Shown in pieces: positions 1-10,778 of a stretch of DNA of 64,000 nucleotides. This stretch comes from Lindgomyces ingoldianus (lineage: Eukaryota; Ascomycota; Dothideomycetes; Pleosporales; Lindgomycetaceae), in NCBI RefSeq assembly GCF_010093535.1, contig NW_022985164.1, forward strand, positions 214,142 through 278,141. Direction: 5' to 3'. Position 1 is the first letter of the stretch, and the number at the start of each line of letters is the position of its first letter. Under the pieces are notes generated by a model, which saw only the letters and a list, made by a program, of their open reading frames with translations, did not search any database and was not told where the DNA came from. The position numbers and the translations under genes were made by a program.

Positions 1-142
1 GTAGAGTAAAGGCAGAACATAATTAGATAGACTTACATAGATAGAAGAGAGGTAACGTGTACAGAAGGCAACTCTTTAGACAAAAAGAAAAGTTGCTAGT
101 GTCTGTACGCAGCAGCAGCGTCACGTCCTGGATACAAGCGAT

Positions 143-190
143 CGCGCACGAGCAGGATCACGTATCTATGTCACATGATGCTCGTGCGCG
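143..190. repeat. 12-bp inverted repeat with 24-bp loop
   Basis: The arm CGCGCACGAGCA at 143-154 is matched by its exact reverse complement at 179-190. The arms are GC-rich and could form a hairpin. Function unknown. Confidence 0.7.
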
Positions 191-222
191 AACCTCTGTG
201 CGCGAACATCTAGATATCCCCC

Positions 223-244
223 TTTTCCTCTGTACAGAGGAAAA
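223..244. repeat. 22-bp perfect palindrome
   Basis: The half-site TTTTCCTCTGT (223-233) is followed directly by its reverse complement (234-244) with no spacer. It is self-complementary over all 22 bases. It could be a dimeric protein site or part of a mobile-element terminus; nothing nearby decides. Confidence 0.75.
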
Positions 245-360
245 ACAAGAAGCAATTAACACTAGTTACCTAACACCCCTGTGCGATGTTTACACCGTGC
301 AAACCTCTCTGTCTTGTACGCATTTTGCTGACACCAAGTGCTAGCTAGCAGAGAGTCTAT

Positions 361-1326
361 TCAACACTTACTTTATTTATTAAGATATTTTAAACTTTTA
401 CTAGCTTTACTTATAGTTTATGTATCTAATAGGCTTAGTTAGTTATTTTATAGGGGTTAATAAAAAGTAAAGAGCTTTATAAATTTATAGTTTTTTAGTA
501 AAAGTTAGTAATTTTTTACTTAAGTTTCTTAAGCTTACTAACTTTATTACTAATTTACTAGAGTTTTTTAATATTGTCCTAGATTAAGTTAATCTGTTCT
601 GCTAGAACAGCTTTACTTTAGGTTAGAACTTTTATAAATTTTAATAGCGCAGTATAGGCTATGTTAAAATCTAAGTTATGTTATAAGGTTGCTATACTTT
701 TTAGAAAAAAAGGTAGTGTTTAATGTTATAATTCTTACTTTAAGAAGCACTTAGGTCTTATAATATTTCTAGAGGGGAAGTAGGACAAATAGTAGAGGCT
801 AATCTAGTAGGGTGTACAGTCCTACATACAGGCTATTAGGCTAATAGAGGGAGGAAGAGTAACTAGATTATAGTTTGCCCTATGTGCAGCAGTAAGGCAG
901 CTAAGGTTAAACAGTCCTTTTAGACAGAGTTAGAGGTATATATAGTGCAAGATATATAAATAGTATTATAGCTCTTTAGAAAGCTAAATACTACTTAGTT
1001 TATATAAAAAAATAAACTAAATATTAAACACACCTTTTAAAGGTTGTTTAATGTAGGAACTATATACATATGCTAGGGCGCTAAGGGGAGCTAATAGGAG
1101 TTTATGGGAGCTTGCTAAGGAGACTCCTGCGGGCTCCCTAGAGCTCCCTTAAGCTCCCTGAATTCGCGGCCTGTCTCTTTATTAGACAACGCATTCTTCC
1201 ATGACTTCGGGCAGGTGCGCTGCCTCTGTGTCCTCCGACTGGTCTCTAAGCGAGCCCTGCCCCAATCCAGCTAGATTGTGGAGCACTGCCGGTGGAGTTA
1301 CGCTGGTCCAACCGTAGACCGTAACA
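361..1326 (-). mobile_element. 5' part of a family-B Ty3/Gypsy retroelement, reversed
   Basis: Read on the minus strand, this block matches the 5' LTR and the first roughly 360 bases of the internal region of the complete element B at 36929-44634. The LTR occupies 724-1326 and degraded leader sequence runs from 723 down to about 361, where similarity stops. Only the 5' end is present in the window. The element sits directly against a family-A LTR fragment (1327 onward), so it probably inserted into that LTR. It is RIP-degraded and not functional. Confidence 0.85.
724..1326 (-). repeat. Family-B LTR (third copy in the window)
   Basis: It is about 603 bp, close to the 597-598 bp of the two LTRs of element B, and on the minus strand it begins TGTTACGG and ends AACA. 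The outward end (about 1150-1326) keeps its GC content and the inward end near 724 is AT-shifted. Confidence 0.88.
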
Positions 1327-1552
1327 AAGGCCCCTGTATTAGCCCTAACCCCTGCTGTTACCTCTATTCCCTTATGTATTTAGTTGCACCTTGCCCTTGT
1401 AGCTAGCTTAGTAGTTTTCTAATATCCTTTGTACAAGGCCTGTAGGTGTTAATAGAAATTCCTAGGTTCTAAGTCCCCACGCACTTCTATATGCCTCTAA
1501 GTGGATTCCCACTGCATTTAGACCTATTGTCTTGCCTGTGCTGTTACATAAC
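1327..1552 (+). repeat. Family-A LTR fragment, 5' end missing
   Basis: It matches the family-A LTR (28303-28592) from about LTR base 50 to its end GCTGTTACA, with RIP-type transitions and one small internal deletion. The missing 5' bases are cut off at the border with the reversed family-B copy, consistent with insertion of that copy into this LTR. The sequence after 1552 does not resemble the interior of element A, so this is a 3' LTR or solo LTR. Confidence 0.85.
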
Positions 1553-2821
1553 TTTTATTTTATTTTATTTTTACTTTTTTAGCTTTCTTTTTTAGCTTAA
1601 AGACTTTTATTATTTCTTTCTAAGCTTCTTTAAGTCTTTATTAGCTAAAAGTAAAGTAGAACACTTTTATATTTTTTTTAACTTTAGCTCTTTTCTTTTT
1701 TATAAGTAGTAGTAAGATATGTTACTTTACTTTTTTTACTTAAGCTAGCGTCTTTTACTTACTCTATAAAATATACATTAAATTATGCTTAGTTTTATTA
1801 AATAGTGTACTACTAAAGTTTACTATTATTTTATCTAGGCTTATTTTATTAACTTTAGTCTATAATAGCTTAAAGTAGGCTAGAAGTTTAGTTAGAAACT
1901 AATTAAGTTATTATTTATAGTTTTTTATAGTGTTATAAGCTACTTTTTATTTTATTTTACTAAAGTACTTAATATATTAAGCATCTTATTTTTAAAATCT
2001 TACTATGTTTGTAACTATAATAAGTTAAAAAGCTTTAAATAAGTATAGTATATTTTTATAGTAATTATAGTGTTTTATTAATATATTATAAGCTAAAAAA
2101 AATCTTCTATAATTTTTAAGTAAAGCTTAATAAGCTTTTTTAAAAATAGTTTTTATTATTTTTACATTACTAGTTATAGTCTACTCTATATTTCTTTTTA
2201 TATTAGTGTAGTAGTTTAAAACGCAGTAAGTTTACTTAGTCTTAAGTAAGTTTTAGTATAATAATATTTAATACTTTAGCTAGTAACTTATTAAGTGTTT
2301 TTATATTACTTACTTTAAATTAATAATAATGTTTTTATTATTTTAGCTAGTTTTTATGCTTTTTACTGCTTTTATAGCTAGGCATAGGCTTCTACTAAAG
2401 CCTAATTTATAGGGGTAGACAGTGTATTGCTTAGTTTTATACTAGCTCTTTTAACTTTTTCTAGGCCTTAATTACCTTCTAGATAGCTTAATAAGCCTAA
2501 TTTATAAAAAAAAAAAATTATTTTTTACTTATTTTTTACTTTATTTCTTTTTATATTAGTGTTAACTTTAGTTAAGTATTACTAAAAGTAGTAATTTTAG
2601 TTAGCTTTTTAAGTAGTTTTTAAGCACTAGTTACATTTAATTTATTTTTTAGCATTTTACATTAACACTATTTTATAGAAATGTTGCCCTTAAGCAGTAT
2701 GCTAGCTTATAGAGCAATTTAAATGTAAAGATAGAATAGTAGGTAGCATAGATAGCACTAAAAGCAAGTTTTTAAAGAAAGATAGGAGTGTATTATAAGA
2801 GAGACAAATTGCTGCTAAGCC
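1553..2821. other. AT-rich RIP-degraded DNA, no intact gene
   Basis: The block is strongly AT-rich with many TA dinucleotides and stops in all frames. Minus-strand translation gives short protein-like runs between stops, consistent with a decayed element, but no domain can be named. Confidence 0.6.
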
Positions 2822-3298
2822 TTACTTGTTAGGATTTATGCTTATATACAAAGCACAGGTCATGTGACCTCCAAACAAGTCAGATGAGGCCATACTGGCC
2901 TGTTCTGGGACATCCGGCCTTACACCACCACTAATTGGTTTGCCGGGAGTGTTTTGAGGCAAGGTGACATGGCCATTCTCCAAGTATTTCATCGCCACAT
3001 ATGCACTGAGCCACGCTGATAGGCGTGGAAAGTCATGAGTTTGATTTGATGTTCTTTGTGTTGGCGCACAAAGCAGATTAGAATTGTTTACTCTTGTCCT
3101 GCTTGTATCTTCTGGGGGTGGTAGCTGGTATGTCATTATATCATCATAAAATCCTGGTGTTTTCCAGGAAACATATCCACAAGAATAGCTATTGCTGCTA
3201 ACAAAACTTCCACTTTTAATTACAGAAAGCTGCTTGTTCTAAGTGTGAGCAAGAGCTGTGCTAAAGAGAACAGTGGCGAGTAAGGGTAGCAGATGCAT
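2822..3298 (-). pseudogene. RIP-damaged secreted protein, DUF7492-like, truncated
   Basis: Reading from an ATG at 3298, the product starts with a signal peptide (MHLLPLLATVLFSTALA) followed by His, a premature stop at codon 20, then an open frame to 2822. Residues after the stop include MTYQLPPPEDTSRTR and YLENGHVTLPQNTPGKP. From memory these match the fungal secreted family DUF7492, in which the signal peptide is followed by an HSWVEQL-like motif and a later ENGHVTLPQN motif. The stop falls where that family has Trp, as expected if TGG became TAG by RIP. The protein ends soon after the ENGHVTLPQN motif, so the rest of the domain is missing. The gene lies between AT-rich blocks and is very probably dead. 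Confidence 0.72.
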
Positions 3299-3719
3299 GG
3301 TCACTCTGATTTAAGTGTGAGCAAGAATTTAAGTTAAGTTAACAGAAGTCTCATGGACTTAGCACGATGAGTATATATTTGAATGCATAGGCCCAGAATT
3401 AGGACCTTTGAGGGGCCTGCTATTAGTTCACCGCATAGGGTCCTAGTTTTGGACCCTTACAGAACAATAAATTTAAAAAGCTAGGAAGCTCTCTTACTTA
3501 GAATTTAATAAGTAAATCCTTTTCTAAAGTTTAAAACAGCTATAACCTAATAAAATTGTTCTATAATGCTGTTTTGTATTTTTGCAACTATCTCTCTTTC
3601 TTTTGCAACTCTTGCCAGATGCGCCCTATTTCCAGAAATAGGGATTGCAGGTGGCGGGCCTCTAAACAGTCCTGTACTAGTTAAAATTTCTGTTAGTAGG
3701 GCAAAAGATGTTTAACTAA
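3299..3719. other. Flank of the pseudogene, partly AT-rich
   Basis: The short motif TAAGTGTGAGCAAGA occurs twice, near 3240 and 3312, once inside the start of the DUF7492-like pseudogene and once just upstream of it, suggesting a small duplication. Beyond 3470 the sequence becomes AT-rich. No gene seen. Confidence 0.5.
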
Positions 3720-4655
3720 CTTAATTTCTTAAGAATCTAGAAGTCTTATTCTTCTCTGCTGCTTCTAGAAACCTCTTAAACTAGGACACTATAGGATATT
3801 CCAACAGTTCTATAGATGCTGTAAATAGGATTACTGCTGTAAGTTAACTTTCCTACAAACTGTAGATCATAGCTAAGCCTTAGCAGCAAAAAGAAGTCCA
3901 CTTAGAAACACTAACAGCCATTCTTAATACCTACAACATGCCCTTAATTCTGCTATGCAATTACTTGTTTCTAGTCTCTTTAGCAAAGAAGTTCTTTAAA
4001 GTAGCTAACCTTATTAGCTTAGTTAGTATCTCTGCAACTATTAGATTGTCTTAACGTCTTACGCTTTTAGATCCTTTAGTTGCAAGATTAATTTCTTTAA
4101 TCCTTTTAGTTAAATCCTACTATAATGCCTTTTTCTACAATGTTTAGGAGAGAGAGCTAAATCCATCTCCTTTTAATACTAGTATTAGTGCTATCTAGGC
4201 ATACAACATTGCTTTGTCCTTTATCATTCTAGGGTCGTGTCCTGTCTAGATCCTAATCCCAGTTCTTCCAGAACTTACAGTGGCTTAGGCAACAATAGAC
4301 CTAGCAACAGTCGCTCTACTTGCAAATAGTACAAATAGCGCCAGTAGTACAAGCGGAGAAATATTAAAAGAATTTACTTAGGATCTAAGTTAAGTACCTT
4401 TTGTTATTTAAAGCAATAAACAGCTTCTAGCTAGCTAGATAAATCAAGCAAATAAGCCCATTTATACCCTTTAACAAATATATCAAGAGGAAAGGGGACA
4501 GCTAAGATGCCACAGGGACTGAGTGGCATTACATTCGTCGCTATAACTACGGAGCAGTATACGGACGTTGACGATCTTGCTCTGGGTACCATAGCCGGTC
4601 CAGCTGTAGTAGTAGTGTCCTGAGGAGGCAACGTAAGTAATAATTGCAATGTCAA
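3720..4655 (-). pseudogene. Decayed minus-strand coding region of unknown family
   Basis: Minus-strand translation gives long protein-like stretches interrupted mainly by TAG/TAA and frame changes, for example VSKWTSFCC, FTASIELLEYPIVS and FKRFLEAAEKNKTSRFLRN between about 3960 and 3730. Near 4655-4431 an open frame of 74 codons is left. The pattern fits a gene inactivated by RIP and small indels. I do not recognise the family, and the limits are approximate. Confidence 0.4.
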
Positions 4656-5112
4656 ACCAGGAAGTTCAGGGCGTTGGAATTATCAGTATTAAATCAAAAT
4701 TGTGAAATCGACTCCAGAGTCATGAACATTATCTGTGAGGAGGATTTCTGGTAATTAAAAAATCCGACTCTTTGCCTTTCTCCCGCTGCGAGCATAAATT
4801 ATTGATTGAAGTGCTGCTTCTGGCCTTCTGTGGTGTAACTTAGTAGAGACCTCAACTTGCTCAAGCAGTTACCCGCAATCTCATACATTCAGCAAGCGAT
4901 TCAGCACGATGACGAGATGAGGGTCTGAGCAAGAAGTGAATGGATGGGCAATGCTTTTCATTCAAAGATATAGCTATTGACCGACAGTACGTTACAGAAT
5001 CTCCATCAGTCCGTTCTCAACAAGCTTGAGACTTCAATGCGCGGCACCTTGGGCGTGCGGTGATCAAAGTCTGAATAAGTTAACTCATGATTGTGACGGT
5101 GAATCGAGTAAC
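4656..5112. other. Intergenic, border of AT-rich block and gene-bearing DNA
   Basis: Base composition returns to normal here. I see no ORF of note, RNA gene or repeat. It would contain the 3' untranslated region of the gene ending at 5113. Confidence 0.6.
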
Positions 5113-5694
5113 TTAGTAGCGCTTACCGTCAAGAAATTTATTGTATTCTTCTGAGTGCGGCAAGACCTCCAATTGGAAGATACGAAGGACATCTCGTACC
5201 ACGGAGGGCCATGGCTGCACTTCTCTGGCAGCATCTATTCGGCTTGCCAAGTAGTCAAATACCTCATTAGACATGCCATCCGACTTCCAGTCCGTAATTG
5301 GCAACGCTGCGGCCCAGGAAATGATGCTATCTGGGCGTAGACTTCGGATCCGGGCACACCGCAGACTTGTTTGCTTCATCCTAGTTCGATTACGTGCATT
5401 ATCTAGAGCCGAAGCTGTCGGGCCGCTAAAGATCAAAGCCAGATTTTTCCTTAGTGTACTCATCTTCCGTATTGTCTTTTCCGCGATTATTGTTGCCCTT
5501 GTTGATTCTACTCTTGAGAGATGCTGTTTTCCATTGATCTGATGTCTGATCTTAGTTGCGGCTTTGTTGAACTTTTTGTGATCAATAGATAGGCCAATGC
5601 ACAAGTCATCATCAGCCTGGCCCATATGCACTGCAAGATGTTCCGTTTCGCTTGCAAGGTTGTGGAATCGTGATGATGCTGCTGAAGACGACAT
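5113..5694 (-). CDS. Hypothetical protein, 193 aa
   Basis: This is an uninterrupted frame from an ATG at 5694 to a stop at 5113. The product is hydrophilic and mostly helical in character, with basic patches (RHQINGKQHLSRVES, RKMSTLRKN) and no signal peptide or membrane segment. It does not match a family I can name. Base composition is normal and there are no RIP-type stops, so it may be a live gene, but neither a clear promoter nor an intron supports it. It could also be the last exon of a longer gene, since the upstream 450 bp on the minus strand show nothing obviously coding. Confidence 0.5.
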   Translation of the reverse strand: MSSSAASSRFHNLASETEHLAVHMGQADDDLCIGLSIDHKKFNKAATKIRHQINGKQHLSRVESTRATIIAEKTIRKMSTLRKNLALIFSGPTASALDNARNRTRMKQTSLRCARIRSLRPDSIISWAAALPITDWKSDGMSNEVFDYLASRIDAAREVQPWPSVVRDVLRIFQLEVLPHSEEYNKFLDGKRY

Positions 5695-6480
5695 TATTAT
5701 TTTTCGTCCGAGAGAAACAATTAGAGAATATGTAACTTAGGTTGATGCTCTAGAAAAAGAATTAGGTTCCTTGGACGTAGCTCCAATTTATCCATTTTAT
5801 CCAGCTTAGCTGGTAGTGCTTGACTTGACCAGAGGAAGGGGACCGAAAACGGGACCCAGCCATGGATTTTCTAATTGGCTTCTACACTGCAAGGGGTTAA
5901 CCTATGCTGCACCGCCACGACGAGTAAAGACCCCTGGCTAAGTTCCAACCAATCAATCTCAGGGGGCCCAAAAATGGTCCCCCTTCAACGCTATGCCAGG
6001 TGAAGGACAACCAGGGGGATCAGGAAGATGTTTCAGATCAAACTTGATCGCCTAACTTACCGCCTTAGGATTGTTGCTACAGTACTGTATGGTGTGACTG
6101 TGGGTCTCTGCCACTCTCCCCTACCTAGTCACATAGCGTCATAGCCGCATACTACTCACAAAGGCCGGACATTGAGACCGTAGAGCTAGACGTGTTCGTC
6201 CCAGGGTAGGTACGAGTGAGGAACTGTGTGAAAGATTCGCTCTTCTTTCCGGCCAGTACGCAATAACTTACCACCATATTCTTTTTGTACAGCTTGCGCT
6301 TGGCAGCCAGATTGGACTTCCCTCTCTTCCACAATATAAATCTCGGATTGGATGTTTTTCTGTAGAGAATGGCTCTTCTCTCCAGTTCGCAAGAATAGAA
6401 CCAGTATAGCTCCAGTTACACATTTCTATTCTGATCGTCCAAGCTAACATGCTACGAGAGTACTAGCTACATTGAAAACG
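5695..6480. other. Intergenic region with two CCAAT motifs
   Basis: This lies upstream of the minus-strand gene starting at 5694. A CCAAT motif reads on the minus strand at 5874-5878, about 180 bp before the start codon, and another reads on the plus strand at 5949-5953. Overlapping short ORFs on the minus strand (6152-6450) show no recognisable feature and are treated as chance. Confidence 0.35.
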
Positions 6481-6826
6481 TTAATTCTTCCTGGCCTCCC
6501 AGTCCGCAACGAGGTCCTCATCTGCCTTCGACCCTTGAGGATCATTGGCAGGGTCGACTACGGCCTTCGCATGAATAGCATGGCTGTCCTTATTGGCAGC
6601 GTCACGAACAGCCTTGTTATCTGCGTTCTTGTTAGCCTGAATGATGATCTCGAATTTTCCGTCCCCAATATCAGCTCCCCTATCTGCACGGTAGTTGTAC
6701 GTCGCATCGTGTTTTGGAGTTCTGCTCGGAAAGGAGGCGGTGCCCATGAGGGGTACCTGGACCCTTCTTCAGCACTTTCATCCAGTCGATTGATTTGCGG
6801 AAGGCGTTGAATGCGCTCTTGGACAT
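6481..6826 (-). pseudogene. Small hydrophilic protein gene with apparent frameshift
   Basis: An ATG at 6826 opens a frame reading MSKSAFNAFRKSIDWMKV and continuing through LSEQNSKTRCD. A second frame, open to the stop at 6481, carries the convincing C-terminal part (YNYRADRGADIGDGKFEI, then a stretch ending in DWEARKN). Both frames are open over about 6680-6747, so one change of frame in that overlap would give a single protein of roughly 114 residues. No intron of normal length fits the overlap. The cause is either a real frameshift or a sequencing error. The product is charged, without signal peptide or membrane segment, and I cannot assign a function. Confidence 0.5.
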
Positions 6827-7489
6827 GGTGTCTTCGGTAGATATTGAGGCCGATGATAAAAATTGATAGCGATGATATGGAATTCGACACACGAGGTCGG
6901 AACAGAGTTAAAAATGTGATAGAAGATGCTTGCAGTCTGAAGATCTGATCTCTAAAATGAGGGAAATCTAGGAAGATTTATAGATGATCATGGTAGGCGT
7001 CATTCTACCCTCTGTGTGGGATGGAATCGATCCATGGTATGTATTCGAATTCTAGCGCTTAGCAGAATGAGACGCTCAGAAAACGAGAGGATGAGAGTAT
7101 TTCGTAAAAGAAGCGAGGCCACCAAGCGAACGCCAGGAACGTTTCAAAGGCCAACGTGAAAGCCACCAACGTCCGCGCCGCGAGTTTGAACCAACTAGTG
7201 AGTGCCTCCGTACGAAATAATTGTTAGAGGCGTACGGAGGTGGGCGCCAAAAATTTCCGCTTTGCAGATTACTATAACTCAGGCACGCCGATAGGGTACA
7301 AATCACACTAATTCAAGACAGGCTCTCTATTACGTTAGCGGGACGCAGGGCTACGCGCTTAGCTAGCAGAAGCTTTTAGCGCCGACACGGGGCACGGGCC
7401 AGCTTTTTATGTTTCGCGTCCAACACAGTTGCGGCACGAGCGCTTCATGACCACAAGCTCTTTCTATCTCAAGTCTTTCAACCGTTTCT
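6827..7489. other. Intergenic and 5' region of the AIM9-like gene
   Basis: No convincing gene is seen on either strand. The last part, from about 7430, is pyrimidine-rich on the plus strand (runs of CTTC and CTCC), as is common just upstream of fungal start codons, and leads into the ATG at 7490. Confidence 0.45.
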
Positions 7490-9445
7490 ATGTCCGTTCT
7501 TGGCCTTCTTCTCCTACGACCTTCCTCCCTCCCTCGTTGTTTACGCCTACCCATCACACCGATCACTGGGCGCTCTTTCTCTGCCTTCTGCAATCGTCCA
7601 GCGCACGAGTGTGGGACCATGGCACTCGCGCAGCAGGATGAACTACATGACTACTTTCACTACACTTCCGGAAGATGGCTTTGGGGAGAGCAGGAACAAT
7701 TGCGCGAACGCTATCGCGCATTCAATATTGCCGAACTTCAGAAGGTTGCCGTGGATATCGCAGGGTCCCAGAAGTGCGTCTCTATGAACAAGATAGGCGA
7801 AGGAAATTTCAACAAAGTCTTCCGGCTCCAGATGGACGATGGATCGGTCCTGATGGCTCGCATCCCTCATCCTAACTCAGGCCCTCCAAAGTACACGACC
7901 GCTTCAGAAGTTGCTACAATGGACTTTGTCAGTCAACCGCTCCCGTCCAGTCCCGGGTGTATACTTATGCATGCAGGCACATTCGATTCTTGACATACCT
8001 GTACCTAAGGTTCTGGCTTACTGTGCTACCGCCGATAATCCAGTTGAATCGGAATATATCATCATGGAGGAAGCCCGAGGCACTCAACTATCGGAGGTTT
8101 GGGATACAATGGATCTGAAAGATCAATTGGCAATTGTAACCGAGCTTGTCACCATTGACCAGAAGTTTCTCTCCACACCATTAAACAGGTATGAAGCCGC
8201 ACTGACCCACCAGTTCTCTATAACGACGCTTCTAATGAAACTGCGTAGACATGGTGCGCTCTACTATAAGAAGGACAGCTTTCCTGGGTGTGAGACCGCA
8301 CAAGTCACCGCTAGCGTTATGGAAAGCTTAAGGACAGACGTAGCAAAAAGGTTCGTCATTGGTCCCACAGTCGAGAGGGAGTTCTGGGAGAATCAGAGGG
8401 CAAACATGGCTATTGATCGCGGACCATGTATGTCAGCTTCCGTTATGATGATCTAACAAGGGAATTAACATTCACCGAAGGGACTAGTGCGCGCGAATAC
8501 GTGGAAGCGATCGGACACCGCGAGATCGCTTGGCTACGTCGCTATGCTGAAGCTTTACCGCCAACCATGGAGCGATGGGGCGCCTCCAAGGGCCAGAGCT
8601 GCCCGCAAGCCCATATTGACCTGCTTGAAAAGTATCTCAGTGTTATTGCTCAATTACTTCCAGAACAACCTGAACTACTCACACCAATGCTATGGCATCG
8701 CGACCTTCACACTAGTAACCTGTTCATTCATGAGGGGAAAATTTCCAGCGTTATTGACTGGCAGTCTTGCTGGGTGGGGCCTCTCATTCTCCGAGCAAGA
8801 GCACCACGGCTTCTCGACTACAACGGCGAAATCATGCTGAAACTACCACCGGCCTATGAAGAGATGCCGGAAGATGAGCGACGTCTAGTGGAGTGTCAAG
8901 TGCAGCAGTCCATCCAGGTTTATAGTTACGAACATAAAACTGCCGGCCGAAACCCCCTCTTGGATAGGGTGCTAAGATATCCCCAAGGGAAAATCTTAAG
9001 CAATGTTGTGGATTTTGCCTCCACTTCTTGGAACGGAGACATCCTGCCTCTTCGTGACTCCTTGATTCGAATTGAGAGGTATGAAACCCGGCCTGCACTT
9101 TGCTAGTAGTATATGGACACTGAAGACTGCTCTAGAGATTGGAAAGACCACGCTGACTCGAAAACCTCTTGCCCATATCATTTCTCCGTTGAAGAGGTTC
9201 TTGAAAGCCACCAAGATGCGGGTAGCTATAACGATATGAGGGACTTTTGGGATGACTTGAAAGGCAGAGTAGACGATACCGGCTATACCACCCACGAGTT
9301 CTTTGACGAGGCTGTGGCTCTCTTTTCCAGTCTACGAGAAAATGGTCTAAAGACGTTAGAAGGCCAAGAGCTCAAAGATTTTGAGGAGCAGACGCGGTGG
9401 GTGCTTGATCATGTGAAGAATAATGGCAGCCGGCCAGCCATCTGA
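7490..9445 (+). CDS. AIM9-like mitochondrial aminoglycoside-phosphotransferase-fold protein
   Basis: Four exons can be read: 7490-7927, 7977-8427, 8481-9078 and 9136-9445, giving 598 aa. The introns (49, 53 and 57 bp) have GT..AG ends and restore one frame; intron 2 splits a Trp codon within DRGPW. The first about 33 residues are basic and hydrophobic without acidic residues (MSVLGLLLLRPSSLPRCLRL), a likely mitochondrial presequence. The kinase-like fold shows a Gly-rich segment (IGEGNFNKVFRL), then HRDLHTSN and VIDWQS, which correspond to the catalytic HxDxxxxN and metal-binding Asp of the aminoglycoside phosphotransferase (APH) superfamily. The C-terminal CPYHFS segment is usual in fungal AIM9 relatives. 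Substrate unknown. The downstream Met near 7619 could be an alternative start without the presequence. Confidence 0.88.
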
Positions 9446-10481
9446 CATTGTCATCGAAGACAATCTTCGTGACCAACATAAGATGTGGCACCCCACATGT
9501 GAATCCACAGTTGGTGTTACCGCATGTGTACCTATAGACTGCGTTTGTTGTGAGGAATTTGCGCTCTATTCGGGATTCGAAGAAGAGAAGGTCATGCATA
9601 ACCTGGCAAAAGTTATTTCCTGGGAGCCCTCAAGCATCTTATCGTCATCAACAGATGAGGCTTTGATGGTGATGCTGCTTTTGCTGTCCGCCATTGTGGT
9701 GTTTGGAGAAGATGATGCTACTTGCGCAAGAAGAGGAAGGTGTCTAGGAGAAGAACCAACACGTCTGATAGCAGAACTATATAGCCTTGACTGAAGAGGT
9801 CCATCTTCAGGACGAAGGGGGCCGAAATCAATGATTGGGAGAGTCGAATGGATTCGAAAAACTTTCTAGTCCCCAACCATGATGACTCCTCGACGATAAG
9901 GCATTCCGCCTTGCTTCACCAGTTACCAGGCGCTGCGGATCAGGCTGGTCGACCGTCGTCGCTCGGCACGCTGCTCTGCGCGTTTTGATACTTGCGATTG
10001 GCCATAGATCAGCTCATGGGACACGGCCGCTGAGACCTCGTTTCCGTCGTACCACCGGCGCATGCCCTTACGGGCTCTATCGAGTGCCAGGCCTCGCCTC
10101 CATTTCTGTTCACGCCGCAGCCAGGCGGCAAGAAGGGTCGGCATTCATAGGACTTCGCCGCAGCCCTTGTTCGATTGAGTCTTCGCGCGAAGGGAGCGGT
10201 GAAATTGCAAAGCGCGAGTTCGGAAAGACGGTCAGCTGCCGATTGGACCGATTCTCACCAATGTGTCAATAGTGCAAACGCAAAAGCGCATGGGGTTCGA
10301 TGGCTGAGCGGGACGCGTAGAGGTTATGTCACGGAGCAGGAGCAGAGCGCCCAGGTCCGGAAGATGAGGACCGCCGATGAGGTATAAAATCGCTCAATGT
10401 AGCTTCCAACAACTTCAGTTTCCCTCTTCTCTTCTCCCTAACAGCTTTGCTGAATTCTCCAAGTTAGCTTAAGCCCTCTGC
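9446..10481. other. Intergenic, no gene recognised
   Basis: Short ORFs on both strands have no family features. The 3' end carries the TATA motif of the next gene. Confidence 0.5.
10383..10389 (+). promoter_or_regulatory. TATA-box-like element
   Basis: TATAAAA lies about 94 bp upstream of the ATG at 10482 and is followed by a pyrimidine-rich leader (TTTCCCTCTTCTCTTCTCCC), a usual fungal core-promoter layout. Confidence 0.4.
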
Positions 10482-10778
10482 TTGCATCCCAACGTTATGG
10501 CAATCTCGTCTCCTCTTGCTAGCATCACTTCCCGCCGCCGCCCTGCTCTTCCGACAGCACACACAATGAGCTATCGTCCGTCCACCTCCGGTTTCTCAGG
10601 TTCGACCGACACTCAGGTCGCCAGGCAGCCGACGGCTATGCATCCCGCGTTCTATGGTAAGCATTCCAGGGATCCATTCAACACGGAGATGGAAGGGAAG
10701 GGAGGTCTTGGATATGTCTTTAGGCCCGCTCAGAGATCCAACGTCCCCATTCCAAATGCCACCTACTTCCCGTATTGA
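10482..10778 (+). CDS. Hypothetical small protein, 98 aa
   Basis: The frame runs from ATG 10482 to a stop at 10778. It is preceded by a TATA-like motif and a CT-rich leader, which is the main reason to believe it. The product is Ser/Thr/Arg-rich at its N terminus and ends YFPY; it has no signal peptide or membrane segment. An internal Met (MSYRPSTSGF, residue 29) could be the real start. I recognise no family. Confidence 0.42.
   Translation: MHPNVMAISSPLASITSRRRPALPTAHTMSYRPSTSGFSGSTDTQVARQPTAMHPAFYGKHSRDPFNTEMEGKGGLGYVFRPAQRSNVPIPNATYFPY

Larger units (their letters stand above)
1..360. other. GC-balanced segment of unknown nature at left edge
   Basis: This stretch has ordinary base composition, unlike the AT-rich DNA that follows abruptly at about 361. 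A 95-codon ORF on the plus strand (57-344) has no recognisable motif and is probably chance. The segment holds an inverted repeat and a perfect palindrome, listed separately. The family-B retroelement on the minus strand stops matching its full-length relative at this border, so the segment may be a later insertion or the edge of another repeat. I cannot name it. Confidence 0.4.

Noticed and set aside
9423..9794. 123-codon plus-strand ORF after the AIM9-like gene
   Set aside because: It overlaps the end of the last AIM9-like exon in another frame and has no domain, promoter or splice support.
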